A DNA stretch of 35,722 nucleotides, from assembly GCA_029935705.1 (NCBI GenBank), contig JAOZJU010000013.1, positions 1-35,722 of the forward strand, in the 5' to 3' direction. Below the pieces are notes generated by a model. It had not been told where the DNA came from. It ran no database searches and was given only the letters and a program-made list of their open reading frames with translations. Shown here in pieces: positions 17,457-29,852 of the stretch. Source of the stretch: Arcobacteraceae bacterium. GTDB taxonomy: Bacteria > Campylobacterota > Campylobacteria > Campylobacterales > Arcobacteraceae. Positions within the stretch are counted from its first letter, which is position 1. Each line of letters opens with the position of its first letter. Both the position numbers and the translations under genes were made by a program.

Positions 17457-19715
17457 TTAAGCAAATATATCTTGTATCACAGTTTGGCGTCTTGTATCTT
17501 CTATCCTTTTACAAGCAGCTCTAAATGCCTGCTCTTCGCCTATTATTACACACATCTTTTTTGCTCTAGTGATAGCTGTGTATAGTAGTTTGGTATTGTG
17601 CATGATAAAGTGTGAAAAGGTCATAGGTATTACTACTTTTTTATACTCCATACCTTGGGTTTTGTGGATTGTCAAGCTATAAGACAAAGACAAAAGAGTT
17701 TTTAGTTCGTCAAACTCATAATAGACCACCATATCATCATTTGGATACAATACCAAACATTGGCTTTGATCAAAATCCAATTTGATAATAAGCCCCAACT
17801 GTCCATTAAAAACCCGTTTTTGCATAAACTCTTCACTGCCATCTTTGTAGTTTGCCATCGATTTTGCTTGCATATTTTCATTTTTGATATGTATCACTTT
17901 ATCCCCTAGCCTAAACTCTTGTGACATAGTGCTTACCGCTTGTCCTCTTGGTGGATTGAATATATTTTGAAGTTGATTGTTAAGATTGTTAGCACCTAAT
18001 GTTCCGCCTTTCATAGGGGTGATTAGCTGAAAATATGTCAAAAACTCTTTTATATTTTTGTTTTTTAAATACTCATCAAGTTTTGGTTTTTGTTTTGTAG
18101 CATAAGACAAAATAGAGGATAAAATTTTTGAACTATTTTCATCTCTTAAAATAGAAAACTCCATTTCACTAAGAGTCGCTTTTTGCGAATAGAAGTTTTC
18201 TATAGATACATTTTTATATCTAAAATCATCAAATTTTTTGTCATATGTAGGCAACTGCCCTACTCTAATATCATTTGCTATAGTAGCTATGGCTTGATTT
18301 TCATTTTGTCTATATATTTTGGTAAGTTTACATATAGGAGTTAGGTTAAACTTGATAATATCCGCAAGTACATCTCCAGCACCGATAGCTGGAAGCTGTC
18401 CATCATCTCCTACTATTATAAAAACTGTGTCGTGTTTTATTTTAGATACTATTTGATAAAACATCATAGAGTTTACCATAGAGCTCTCATCGAGCAGTAT
18501 CACCTTAAAATCAAAATACTCTTTCTCTTCATAGCTTAAAAGCAAAGATTGTATAGTGCTACTGTTGTATCCAGTCGTATCAGCTATCCTTTGTGAAGCT
18601 ATACCGCTAAGTGCTATACATCGTATAGATTCATACTCATAAAGCTCATTTAACAGCTCCAACAATGCTCTGCTTGAGGTTGATTTTCCAGTGCCTGCAT
18701 AACCTACTAAAGCTAGTGTCTTTTGACCACTGTTTATTAGCTTGACTGCTTCTTTTTGTTCGTCACTTAATACAAAACCAAACTCTTTCTCTTTTTTTTC
18801 CAAATATCTATCAAAATCAGATATGATAGTCTCATTGTTTTGGTTTTGTCTACTTTTGAAAAACTCCACAATCTTTTTCTCTGCGAAATATATCATAGAT
18901 ATAGCATATCTATCTTGTGTGGTTTTTTTGATTTCTCCAGATAAAACTCCCGAGTTTAAAGCCAAGGTATAAAGCTCATTTTCATCTGTAAATTTTAGTG
19001 TATCATCAAGCAACCCAAAAAGCTTTTTTTTGGATATAGAGCTGTTGCCATTTGAGTTGCAGTATTCGTTTAAGACAAAACTAATAGCCGACTGAACTCT
19101 AAAAGTTGATTTGCGATTTAAACCTATGTTTATAGCTATCTCATCTGCTTTTATAAAACCTATGCCATCTATTTTAGTCAGCATATATGGATTTTCTTCT
19201 ATCTTTTTGACCAAGTTCTCTTGTGAACCAAACTTTTCAAATATTTTGATTATAAGATTTGCTGTTACATTGTATTTTGAAAGATAGAGTCCCAACTCTT
19301 TAAGATGGCGGAACTTTATCCAGCTATCTCTTATAGTTTTTAGTTTTTTCTCTTTTATACCCTTGATCTTTAAAAGTTTGTTTGGATTGTTTTCTATAAT
19401 ATCTACAAACTTCTCTTCATCGTATTTCTCTACGATTGCTTTAGCTACACTTTTTCCTACACCTTTTACTACTTTAGTCAGGAAAAAATACAACTGCTCC
19501 TCCATCATCTTTATAGTTTCAAAACTAAACTGTTCGCCATATTTTTTATGTTTGGTCCATCTTCCAGTGAGTGATACCTCTTCACCTTCGAGCTTTTTGA
19601 TATCTGATTCAATATATGTGCCACATATCTTCTCGCCGTTGTCTAATACTGCTATACAATAGCCATTGGAACTACTAAAAAGAACTTTTTTTATGATACC
19701 TGTAAGTTTATCCAC
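17457..19715 (-). CDS. recD2: RecD2-like ATP-dependent DNA helicase
   Basis: This is a superfamily 1B 5'-3' helicase of the RecD2 type, which works without RecBC. The N-terminal part holds an OB-like segment and helix-hairpin-helix motifs (VKGVGKSVAKAI and MLTKIDGIGFIKADEIA) that are absent from RecD proper. Walker A GYAGTGKST is at 338-346, Walker B VILLDESSM at 405-413, then VGDDGQLPAIGAGDVL, and the C-terminal TIHKTQGMEYKKVVIP with LYTAITRAKKMCVI. Length is 752 residues. The start is GTG at 19713-19715, with AAAGG ten bases upstream. It has its own upstream gap and heads a two-gene unit. Confidence 0.9.
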   Translation of the reverse strand: MDKLTGIIKKVLFSSSNGYCIAVLDNGEKICGTYIESDIKKLEGEEVSLTGRWTKHKKYGEQFSFETIKMMEEQLYFFLTKVVKGVGKSVAKAIVEKYDEEKFVDIIENNPNKLLKIKGIKEKKLKTIRDSWIKFRHLKELGLYLSKYNVTANLIIKIFEKFGSQENLVKKIEENPYMLTKIDGIGFIKADEIAINIGLNRKSTFRVQSAISFVLNEYCNSNGNSSISKKKLFGLLDDTLKFTDENELYTLALNSGVLSGEIKKTTQDRYAISMIYFAEKKIVEFFKSRQNQNNETIISDFDRYLEKKEKEFGFVLSDEQKEAVKLINSGQKTLALVGYAGTGKSTSSRALLELLNELYEYESIRCIALSGIASQRIADTTGYNSSTIQSLLLSYEEKEYFDFKVILLDESSMVNSMMFYQIVSKIKHDTVFIIVGDDGQLPAIGAGDVLADIIKFNLTPICKLTKIYRQNENQAIATIANDIRVGQLPTYDKKFDDFRYKNVSIENFYSQKATLSEMEFSILRDENSSKILSSILSYATKQKPKLDEYLKNKNIKEFLTYFQLITPMKGGTLGANNLNNQLQNIFNPPRGQAVSTMSQEFRLGDKVIHIKNENMQAKSMANYKDGSEEFMQKRVFNGQLGLIIKLDFDQSQCLVLYPNDDMVVYYEFDELKTLLSLSYSLTIHKTQGMEYKKVVIPMTFSHFIMHNTKLLYTAITRAKKMCVIIGEEQAFRAACKRIEDTRRQTVIQDIFA

Positions 19716-19770
19716 TCTTATTCCTTTATTCTTTTTTCCAAAACATATCTAAGCTGTGAGGCTTTCTTGT

Positions 19771-19799
19771 AGAGTATGATTTTCATGCTACTATACTCT
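19771..19799. repeat. Inverted repeat upstream of recD2
   Basis: AGAGTAT (19771-19777) and ATACTCT (19793-19799) form a 7-bp inverted repeat with a 15-base spacer, between recD2 and the ccsBA terminator. It could be an operator for recD2 or part of a read-through barrier; no function is established. Confidence 0.25.
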
Positions 19800-19832
19800 T
19801 TAACGAAAAGTTAAATTTGTCAAATCAAGTTA

Positions 19833-19865
19833 GAAACCAGCCTTATATATCATAAAGCTGGTTTC
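19833..19865 (-). terminator. Terminator hairpin overlapping the end of ccsBA
   Basis: GAAACCAGC (19833-19841) and GCTGGTTTC (19857-19865) pair perfectly over nine bases, and the loop contains a further TTAT/ATAA pairing. The minus-strand 5' arm lies in the last codons of ccsBA and the stop codon is in the loop. The 3' side is followed by TAACTTGATTTG, only moderately U-rich. Confidence 0.6.
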
Positions 19866-22555
19866 AAATCTCTTTTTCTTGATGCAATAAGTGCTACGAT
19901 TAAAACCAAACTGCTTAACAGATATACCCAAGTAGGTATAGGCACTGGATCTCCTGTAGCATATGAGTGCATTCCACTTAAGTAAAAATTGACTCCAAAA
20001 TATGTCATAAGTATAGATGCAAATGCAAGTGTAGAAGCCACAGCAAATACATATGGATTGTTTAGTGGTTTGATAAATCTTAAATGCAAAACTAAGATAT
20101 ATACGACTATAGATACATAAGCCCATGTTTCTTTAGGATCCCAACCCCAGTATCTGCCCCATGATTCATTTGCCCATACTCCACCTATAAAGTTTCCAAT
20201 GACCAACATAGATAGACCGATGATAAGAGATGCTTCATTTATAGCAGTTATTTGATATATAGTTTTGTCTATGAGAGGTTTTTTTTCATCTTTGATTATA
20301 AAAAGTATCATAGTTGTAAAACCAAGCATAGCACCAATTGCCAAAAATCCATAAGAACCTGTGATGATAGAGACATGAATAGTAAGCCAATATGATTTTA
20401 AAACTGGCACTAAGTTTGTGATTTGTGGGTCTATGCCACTTAAGTGAGCGGTAAACATAAACACACCAGCCATAGTAACCGTAGCACTTAGAGAAAAAAT
20501 AGATTTTCGAAAGAAAAATAGCCCAGCAAACATAGCAGACCAAGCTATATATATAAGTGATTCATAAGTATCACTCCATGGAGCATGCCCACTTATATAC
20601 CATCGTCCAGCCATTGCAAATGTGTGTGCTGCAAAAAAGAGACAAAGAGTTATAAATAAAGTAGTAATTAGTTTGCTTGGTAACTCTTTTTGTCTAAATA
20701 TACCTACAAATGCTATAGTAAACAAAATTAAACCAGAAAATATATAAAAAATAGTAAGCTTAGGAAAGATCGCCAATTTGTTGAAAAATATCTCAGTATC
20801 TATCATATTGTCGCTTATCATCACATCTTTGCCTATTTTCTTTTGATACATAGAGATGAAACCTATATATTGCTTAGCTCTACTCCAGTCTTCATCTACT
20901 ACACTACTTATAAAGCCCCTAGTCATTTGCTCTACTACCTCTTTGTTTTTTCCAGTAAAATTTTTCATAGCATCAAGAGGGTTTGACCATTTGTTGTTTG
21001 TGTCGTTTGTATCTTCGGCATAGAGGTTAAACAAATTACCTTGATATACTTGAAATGCTATACTTAGCTTTTCGTCTATTTTTAAAATCTCTTTTTCATA
21101 TGTTCCTCTTTGATTTGGCGATATAGCATTTGCTTTTTTGCTTTCATCTGCTAACTTATACTCTCCATCATCAAACACTTCATTAAATGCAACATATTTT
21201 CTATCTTTAGGTAGCTTTAAAAACTCTTTTAGTTTGGGTGATTTGATAGTTATCATCTTGACATCGCCCCACATCTCTGGTCTTGTGAGCATTCCTAATA
21301 CTATTTGGTCTGCATCATATCCCAAAAAGGTAGATTTTTTTGTGAGTTTTTGTACTATTTCAATATTTAGTGTATTTAAAGGTTTCATCCTTCCCATGCT
21401 AGATTGCACTACAAGTCTGCCAAAATCTTTTGAAATTTTGATAGAATTTTCTTTAAATGTTTTAAAATATCTAGTGCGATTGTCGTCGTCGTTTGCATGA
21501 AGTGGTTGTATCATCAAACCTATAGTTACAAGTGCAAAGATAGCAGTTGAGTTTTTGATATATTTTGTAAGTTTTGCAAATCTGCTTTTTTTGTCAAACA
21601 TATTCATCAACAAACCTAATGTCAAAAGAAAATATCCTATATATGTAGGAATCGTTCCTGGGTCATTGTTTACAGATAGTATAGTGCCTTTTTCATCTTG
21701 GTCATATGAGCTTTGAAAAAATTGATATCCACCATATTTTAAGGTGCTATTCATATAAATACGATAATCAAATATATTTTTGTCATCTATAACTGTAACT
21801 TCACTCGCATATGACGATGGAGCTTGGCTTCCTGGATATCTGTCTAACTCAAATTTATTTAGCTTAATAGCAAACGGCACTGACATCATCTTTGAGCCAT
21901 ATGAGAGTACTACCTCTTCACCTGATTTGAATTTTAGCTCTTTTGTGATACCTGGAGATCCTCTTTTTCCTACGAGTTTGATATTTTGAGTCTCATCGCC
22001 TATTGTTACATTGGTTCCTATGAGGTTCATCTCATCTTTGCCTTTTTTGGCAAACTTATAATCACTCATAGATAAAGTCATAACTTTATCTTCATATCTT
22101 ATATTGTAAAAAAAACTATTATCACCAATAGCACTAAACTCTTTTTGAAATTTAGCTTCATAGTTTTTCCCATCTTTTGAAACAGTAGCTATGATATATG
22201 GTTCAAGAGATATCATATCGCTTTGGCTTTGACCCTCTCTTATATGCATAATACCCTCATATCCTATATATCTGGTCATACTCGCACCTATTAGTATAAC
22301 TACAAACGAAAAGTGAAATATGGTTCTACCATTTAAGTTTTTATACATTTTTCTGTTTATCATCACTCCTATTAGGTTAATGATACTCAATACAAGCACT
22401 ATCTCATACCACAGATTGTTATATACCAATACCCTAGCGGTTGATGTTCCAAAGTCATTTTCAAGTATTGTAGCTACACCAGCTCCTATAGCAAGTAAGC
22501 TAAGAAGTATTATAGTAGTTATGTACGAAAACATAAATTTATAGATTTTTTTCAT
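19850..22555 (-). CDS. ccsBA: Fused cytochrome c biogenesis protein CcsBA (ResB-ResC type)
   Basis: This System II cytochrome c synthase moves heme across the inner membrane and attaches it to CXXCH motifs of apocytochromes. The N-terminal CcsB/ResB part has helices at roughly residues 10-28, 50-65 and 77-92, and a long periplasmic domain. The C-terminal CcsA part carries the heme-handling WWD-type motif WGRYWGWDPKETW (799-811), with histidines near TIHVSIITGS before it and at HLRF (824) and GMHSYATGD (863) after it. A natural fusion of about 900 residues is typical of Campylobacterota. The ATG follows AAAAGGAAAAATT. It lies 15 bases after the Rrf2 regulator gene, so both probably share a transcript. 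Confidence 0.95.
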   Translation of the reverse strand: MKKIYKFMFSYITTIILLSLLAIGAGVATILENDFGTSTARVLVYNNLWYEIVLVLSIINLIGVMINRKMYKNLNGRTIFHFSFVVILIGASMTRYIGYEGIMHIREGQSQSDMISLEPYIIATVSKDGKNYEAKFQKEFSAIGDNSFFYNIRYEDKVMTLSMSDYKFAKKGKDEMNLIGTNVTIGDETQNIKLVGKRGSPGITKELKFKSGEEVVLSYGSKMMSVPFAIKLNKFELDRYPGSQAPSSYASEVTVIDDKNIFDYRIYMNSTLKYGGYQFFQSSYDQDEKGTILSVNNDPGTIPTYIGYFLLTLGLLMNMFDKKSRFAKLTKYIKNSTAIFALVTIGLMIQPLHANDDDNRTRYFKTFKENSIKISKDFGRLVVQSSMGRMKPLNTLNIEIVQKLTKKSTFLGYDADQIVLGMLTRPEMWGDVKMITIKSPKLKEFLKLPKDRKYVAFNEVFDDGEYKLADESKKANAISPNQRGTYEKEILKIDEKLSIAFQVYQGNLFNLYAEDTNDTNNKWSNPLDAMKNFTGKNKEVVEQMTRGFISSVVDEDWSRAKQYIGFISMYQKKIGKDVMISDNMIDTEIFFNKLAIFPKLTIFYIFSGLILFTIAFVGIFRQKELPSKLITTLFITLCLFFAAHTFAMAGRWYISGHAPWSDTYESLIYIAWSAMFAGLFFFRKSIFSLSATVTMAGVFMFTAHLSGIDPQITNLVPVLKSYWLTIHVSIITGSYGFLAIGAMLGFTTMILFIIKDEKKPLIDKTIYQITAINEASLIIGLSMLVIGNFIGGVWANESWGRYWGWDPKETWAYVSIVVYILVLHLRFIKPLNNPYVFAVASTLAFASILMTYFGVNFYLSGMHSYATGDPVPIPTWVYLLSSLVLIVALIASRKRDLKPAL

Positions 22556-22570
22556 AATTTTCCTTTTGTA

Positions 22571-22966
22571 TTATATTATATCTTTCAATGATAGTTTTTT
22601 TAAAAAACCATCAATTTGGGTTTGTAGGTTGTTAAACATAGGCCATAGTTGGCAGTAGATTTTACTTTGGTTGCAGTTTCCAATTGAAATAGAACAATCA
22701 AACACAACTACATCGCTACTTTCTGCTATTTTTACTATGTTGTATATATCTATATCTTTTGGGTCTTTAGACAAAACAAATCCACCATTTTTGCCTTTTT
22801 TTGAGCTTATGATATTTTTTTTGTTAAACTTTTGTAAAACTTTTGCCAAATATGTTTTAGATATATTTAAGTCATTTGATATAGTATCGACACTTATAGC
22901 TTCATTTTTTTCAGATATATAAATAAGTGCCATTAAAGCATATTCACTTTTTTTTGTTAATAGCAT
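22571..22966 (-). CDS. Rrf2-family transcriptional regulator with three-cysteine Fe-S motif
   Basis: The 131 residues begin MLLTKKSEYALMALIYIS, the standard Rrf2 start. A winged helix-turn-helix follows (SVDTISNDLNISKTYLAKVLQKFNKK, then KGKNGGFVLSKDP). Cys91, Cys98 and Cys105 (spacing C-X6-C-X6-C, in DCSISIGNCNQSKIYCQLWP) sit where IscR and NsrR ligate an Fe-S cluster, so it is probably a redox, NO or Fe-S sensor. The spacing matches neither IscR nor NsrR exactly as I remember them. It lies between gyrB (nine bases) and ccsBA (15 bases), suggesting a role with cytochrome biogenesis, but its targets are unknown. Confidence 0.88.
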   Translation of the reverse strand: MLLTKKSEYALMALIYISEKNEAISVDTISNDLNISKTYLAKVLQKFNKKNIISSKKGKNGGFVLSKDPKDIDIYNIVKIAESSDVVVFDCSISIGNCNQSKIYCQLWPMFNNLQTQIDGFLKKLSLKDII

Positions 22967-22975
22967 AAGATAATT

Positions 22976-26369
<3,394 letters not shown>

Positions 26370-26510
26370 ATTTTTTCCTTTTATTATATTATTTTAGTAG
26401 TATGTAGTAGGCACAGTGAATATGTGAATAACTATTATTTTACTTTATTTTAATTGAAGATTTATATGTGAATAAAATAGAAAATTATTCACATATAAAT
26501 CTTCAATTTT
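26370..26510. other. oriC: Probable replication origin (oriC) between dnaA and dnaN
   Basis: The 133-base gap plus the dnaA 3' end contains DnaA-box-like 9-mers: TTATTCACA on the minus strand at 26423-26431 and 26467-26475, TTATTCACA on the plus strand at 26485-26493, and ATATTCACT on the minus strand at 26415-26423, overlapping the first by one base. This motif is close to the box described for Campylobacterota, which differs from the E. coli TTATCCACA. A/T-only stretches (around 26376-26397 and 26431-26455) could be the unwinding element. Origins of several Campylobacterota have been placed in this gap. Gene direction reverses across dnaA, in agreement. Confidence 0.72.
26452..26508. repeat. 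Perfect 24-bp inverted repeat at the dnaA end, carrying two DnaA boxes
   Basis: Positions 26452-26475 and 26485-26508 are exact reverse complements, with a nine-base spacer (AATAGAAAA). Each arm contains one TTATTCACA, so the boxes face each other. The right arm overlaps the dnaA stop codon (26503-26505). Downstream of dnaA on the minus strand there is no U-run, whereas the plus-strand side has ATTTTTA, so it is a poor terminator for dnaA. It could still be an RNA hairpin, a cruciform or a paired DnaA-binding site. Confidence 0.75.
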
Positions 26511-27825
26511 TACTATCTATGATCTTCTTTTCTAAATCATCTACGAGAAGTTTAAAATCTTCATCTTCGTTTATTATCTCTTGTGTTTTTTTAATATTTT
26601 TTGATATTGATGAATGGTTTTTCATCTGTAGATGTTTTGCTATATCTGGCATAGAGTTTATAGTCAGCTTTCTTGAAAGAAATATTACTATTCTTCTTGC
26701 TTGGACTATTTTTGTCATTCTTTTTGCACTTTTAAGATCGTTTGCTTTTATATTTAACACTTTTGAGACCATCTTTATGATGTCTATTATGGTTATCTCT
26801 TTATTTTTTTCTTTTATTTGATTTTTGAGAAGTTGTTTTACAAGATGAATATCAAGTGTTTGATCAAGTAGTTTTACACTTGCATTTATTCTTATGATTA
26901 TACTCTCAATCTCTCGTATAGAGCTGTTTACATTTACAGCTATGTAGTTTATAATCTCATTATTTAGATCGATACCATTTATCTCACTTTTCTTTTTGAT
27001 TATGTTTATTTTTGTTTCAAGTTTTGGTGGCTTGATATCTGCTATCATTCCCCATTCAAATCTAGTTTTTAGCCTTTTGATCAGATGCGGTATCTGCGAT
27101 GGCATCCTATCGCTTGTCATGATTATCTGTTTGTTTGTAGAGTGAAGATAATTAAAAGTATGAAAAAACTCATCTTGTGTTTTCTCTTTGTTTGTAAGGT
27201 ATTGGATATCATCAAGTAGTAAAATATCGCACTTTCTATATTTGTCTCTAAAGTGTGGCATCGATTTTTTCTTGATTGAAAAAGTAAAATCATTCATAAA
27301 ATCTTCAGCAGTAAGATATATAACCTTTTTTCCACTTTTTATACTTTCATTGCCTACTGCTTGAAGTAGATGTGTTTTACCAAGTCCTGTATCTCCATAT
27401 ATAAAGATAGGGTTGTATTGTTTGATACCTTTTTCAACAAATGTTTTAGATACTGTATATGCCATCTGGTTTGATGAACCTACAACAAAACTTTCAAATG
27501 TATATGCAGGATTTAATATAGGGTTTATCTTGTCTTTTTCGTATTGTTCATCGAGTATCTGCTCTTTTTTTGTTTTTTTAATATCTCCACGAACTGCTAT
27601 ATCTATCTTCTCAATTTTTTTAAATATTTCAAATGTTTTGAGATTTTTTTCTAAAATTTTGATAAATTTTGTATTGATATAGGTCGATATAAATCTATTT
27701 GGAACTTCAAAATAGATCGTTTTGTTATCTGCTGAAAGTTTTTTGTAGTTTAGTTGAGATATAAAATTTGTTATATGGTTTTCATCTATTTTATTTTTTA
27801 GTATATTTTGTATTTTACTATTCAT
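26503..27825 (-). CDS. dnaA: Chromosomal replication initiator DnaA
   Basis: DnaA binds origin boxes and, as an ATP-bound filament, melts the origin. The 440 residues comprise an N-terminal helicase-loading domain, a linker, the AAA+ domain with Walker A GDTGLGKT (144-151) and Walker B CDILLLDDIQYL (199-210), MTSDRMPSQIPHL and RFEWGMIADI. The C-terminal DNA-binding helices include IVQARRIVIFLSRKLT and HLQMKNHSSISKNIKK, where NHSSISKNI corresponds to the DHTTV-type signature. The start is ATG at 27823-27825. No Shine-Dalgarno sequence is visible before it. Confidence 0.97.
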   Translation of the reverse strand: MNSKIQNILKNKIDENHITNFISQLNYKKLSADNKTIYFEVPNRFISTYINTKFIKILEKNLKTFEIFKKIEKIDIAVRGDIKKTKKEQILDEQYEKDKINPILNPAYTFESFVVGSSNQMAYTVSKTFVEKGIKQYNPIFIYGDTGLGKTHLLQAVGNESIKSGKKVIYLTAEDFMNDFTFSIKKKSMPHFRDKYRKCDILLLDDIQYLTNKEKTQDEFFHTFNYLHSTNKQIIMTSDRMPSQIPHLIKRLKTRFEWGMIADIKPPKLETKINIIKKKSEINGIDLNNEIINYIAVNVNSSIREIESIIIRINASVKLLDQTLDIHLVKQLLKNQIKEKNKEITIIDIIKMVSKVLNIKANDLKSAKRMTKIVQARRIVIFLSRKLTINSMPDIAKHLQMKNHSSISKNIKKTQEIINEDEDFKLLVDDLEKKIIDSKN

Positions 27826-27852
27826 AATGTGATTATATCTAAATTTTATTAA

Positions 27853-27858
27853 ATTATA
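27853..27858 (-). promoter_or_regulatory. Possible -10 element for dnaA
   Basis: TATAAT on the minus strand, with an expected transcript start about 20 bases before the dnaA ATG. It lies back to back with the ruvC -10. Weak DnaA-box relatives (ATAATCACA, TATTTCACA; two mismatches each) flank it, which might allow autoregulation. Confidence 0.45.
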
Positions 27859-27859
27859 G

Positions 27860-27865
27860 TATAAT
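27860..27865 (+). promoter_or_regulatory. -10 element for the ruvC operon
   Basis: TATAAT on the plus strand, 35 bases before the ruvC ATG, with A/T-rich DNA upstream and no clear -35 box. The 75-base dnaA-ruvC gap is nearly pure A+T and might also act as a second origin element. Confidence 0.5.
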
Positions 27866-27900
27866 ATTGATGTGAAATAAAAAAATTTGAGATATTAGAT

Positions 27901-28389
27901 ATGAATAAGTTAGAAAATTGTTATATATTAGGCATAGATCCAGGCACTATAAATTGTGGTTTTGCTGTTTTATATGTGAATAGAGGTGAAAAAGTTCTAA
28001 AAGAAGCAGGTGTGATAAAGATAAAATCCAAAGTTTTACAAGAGCAGATTTTGGAGCTATCAACTGCTTTGGATATATTGTTTGAAAAGTATAGATTTTC
28101 AAAAGTAGCTGTGGAGGATATATTTTTTGCTTTTAATCCAAAAACTGTCTTAAAATTAGCACAATTTAGAGGAGCATTAAGCTTAATCATACTACAAAAG
28201 TTTGGTATATTTAGTGAATACACCCCACTTCAAATCAAAAAAACAGTAACAGGCAAAGCAAAAGCAACAAAAGAGCAGGTAAACTATATGGTAAAAACTA
28301 TTTTAAATATAAAAAAACCTATAAAACCACTTGATGTGAGTGATGCTATAGCAATAGCGCTTACAGAGTATCAACACAAAGGCATATGA
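27901..28389 (+). CDS. ruvC: Holliday junction endonuclease RuvC
   Basis: RuvC resolves Holliday junctions together with RuvAB. The 162 residues carry the four acidic catalytic positions: Asp13 in [11 protein letters not shown], Glu72 in [12 protein letters not shown], and Asp145 and Asp148 in [25 protein letters not shown] and the basic [11 protein letters not shown] are also typical. It is divergent from dnaA. Its stop overlaps the start of ribE. Confidence 0.96.
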   Translation: MNKLENCYILGIDPGTINCGFAVLYVNRGEKVLKEAGVIKIKSKVLQEQILELSTALDILFEKYRFSKVAVEDIFFAFNPKTVLKLAQFRGALSLIILQKFGIFSEYTPLQIKKTVTGKAKATKEQVNYMVKTILNIKKPIKPLDVSDAIAIALTEYQHKGI

Positions 28390-29009
28390 TGTTTACAGGA
28401 TTGATTACTACAAAAGCAGTTGTAAATAGTTTTGTAAACAATACTATAAACATAAAAGCAAACATAGATACAAAGATAGGCGATAGCATCGCTATAAATG
28501 GTGTTTGTCTTACTGTCACAGCTCTTTTTAAAGATGGTTTTGAAGTCAAAGTTTCGCAAGAGAGTTTAGAAAATATAGCAGTAGAAAACTTTAAAGGTAT
28601 GGTTCATATAGAACAAGCTATGAGACTAAGTGATAGGTTAGATGGACATATAGTCCAAGGGCATATTGATTGTATAGGTGTTATAAAAGAGATAAAAAAA
28701 GTAGGAACTTCAAGAGATTTTTATATAAAAATACCAAAAAACAAAATAAAATTTTTGTCAAAAAAGGGCTCTATCGCAGTTGATGGCATAAGTCTGACGA
28801 TAAATGATATAGATAAAAATAGTGGCATATTTAGACTTACAATTATCTTGCATACATTTGAAAATACAAAATTTGCCACATACAAAATAGGAGAAAGAGT
28901 AAATATAGAGACAGATATGTTTGCAAGATATATATATAGTTTGTTGGAAAACAAAGATGAGTCAAAACTAACTTGGCAAAATGTAGAAAATATACTTTCG
29001 AGATATTAA
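28386..29009 (+). CDS. ribE: Riboflavin synthase, alpha chain
   Basis: It dismutates two molecules of 6,7-dimethyl-8-ribityllumazine to riboflavin. The protein has two tandem lumazine-binding halves: [12 protein letters not shown], then [14 protein letters not shown] and VSQESLENI in the first; [14 protein letters not shown], then [13 protein letters not shown] and [10 protein letters not shown] in the second. At 207 residues it is normal. Two ATG codons in tandem (28386 and 28389) overlap the ruvC stop; either may start it. Confidence 0.95.
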   Translation: MMFTGLITTKAVVNSFVNNTINIKANIDTKIGDSIAINGVCLTVTALFKDGFEVKVSQESLENIAVENFKGMVHIEQAMRLSDRLDGHIVQGHIDCIGVIKEIKKVGTSRDFYIKIPKNKIKFLSKKGSIAVDGISLTINDIDKNSGIFRLTIILHTFENTKFATYKIGERVNIETDMFARYIYSLLENKDESKLTWQNVENILSRY

Positions 29010-29852
29010 GTGGATAGATTGTTTGTGGTAAATAAACCTTTATTTTGTAGTTCTAACTATTTTTTACGACAAATCAAAAAAAAATACAAATCAAAAAAAG
29101 CAGGTTTTAGTGGCACACTTGATCCTTTTGCAAAAGGATGTCTCATAGTAGCTTTTGGTAAATATACTAAACTCTTTAGATACTTATCAAAAACACCAAA
29201 AAAATATCAAGCTACTATATGGTTGGGGGTTAGTAGTCAATCTTTTGATATTGAAAATATAGATTTCATAGATAAAAATCCAAAAAAATTAGACACAGAT
29301 GATATAAAAGCAAAATTAAAAAATCTTGTAGGCGATATATCCTATACACCTCCTAAATATAGTGCAAAAAATATTGATGGCAAAAGAGCATATCAAAAAG
29401 CAAGAGATGGTGAAGTGTTTAAACTAAAAGAGATAACCTCAACTATCTATGAGACAAACTTTATATCCTACAACCACCCCTTTATCACTTTTGATATAGT
29501 AGTAACCGAGGGGTCATATATCAGAAGTTTGGCACAAGTTTTGCTAAATAACTTAAACACAACTGGAACACTTAGTTATCTTGAACGATTGTATGAGGGC
29601 AAGTTTAGTTTCAAAGATGAAAAAGCTTTAGATCCTTTAAAACATATTGATATAAAAGATATAAAATATAGTGGCGAAAAACTGTCGATACAACAGGGCA
29701 AAAAGATAGATATAAAACAGCTTTCTTACTGTCAAGATGGCATATACAAGATAGTTTTTGATGATTTTTTTACTATTATAAAAATTGAAGATGAAAAAGT
29801 TAGTTATGAAATAAACTCTATCTATATCAAAGGTGAAAAAGATGTTAGATAG
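29010..29852 (+). CDS. truB: tRNA pseudouridine-55 synthase TruB
   Basis: TruB makes pseudouridine 55 in the T loop of tRNAs. Asp38 in GFSGTLDPFAKGCLIVAFG is the catalytic residue. YQATIWLGVSSQSFDIEN, PPKYSAKNIDGKRAYQKAR and VVTEGSYIRSLAQVL follow in the expected order. At 280 residues it is normal. The start is GTG directly after the ribE TAA. The end overlaps the LysE-family gene by 11 bases. Confidence 0.95.
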   Translation: MDRLFVVNKPLFCSSNYFLRQIKKKYKSKKAGFSGTLDPFAKGCLIVAFGKYTKLFRYLSKTPKKYQATIWLGVSSQSFDIENIDFIDKNPKKLDTDDIKAKLKNLVGDISYTPPKYSAKNIDGKRAYQKARDGEVFKLKEITSTIYETNFISYNHPFITFDIVVTEGSYIRSLAQVLLNNLNTTGTLSYLERLYEGKFSFKDEKALDPLKHIDIKDIKYSGEKLSIQQGKKIDIKQLSYCQDGIYKIVFDDFFTIIKIEDEKVSYEINSIYIKGEKDVR

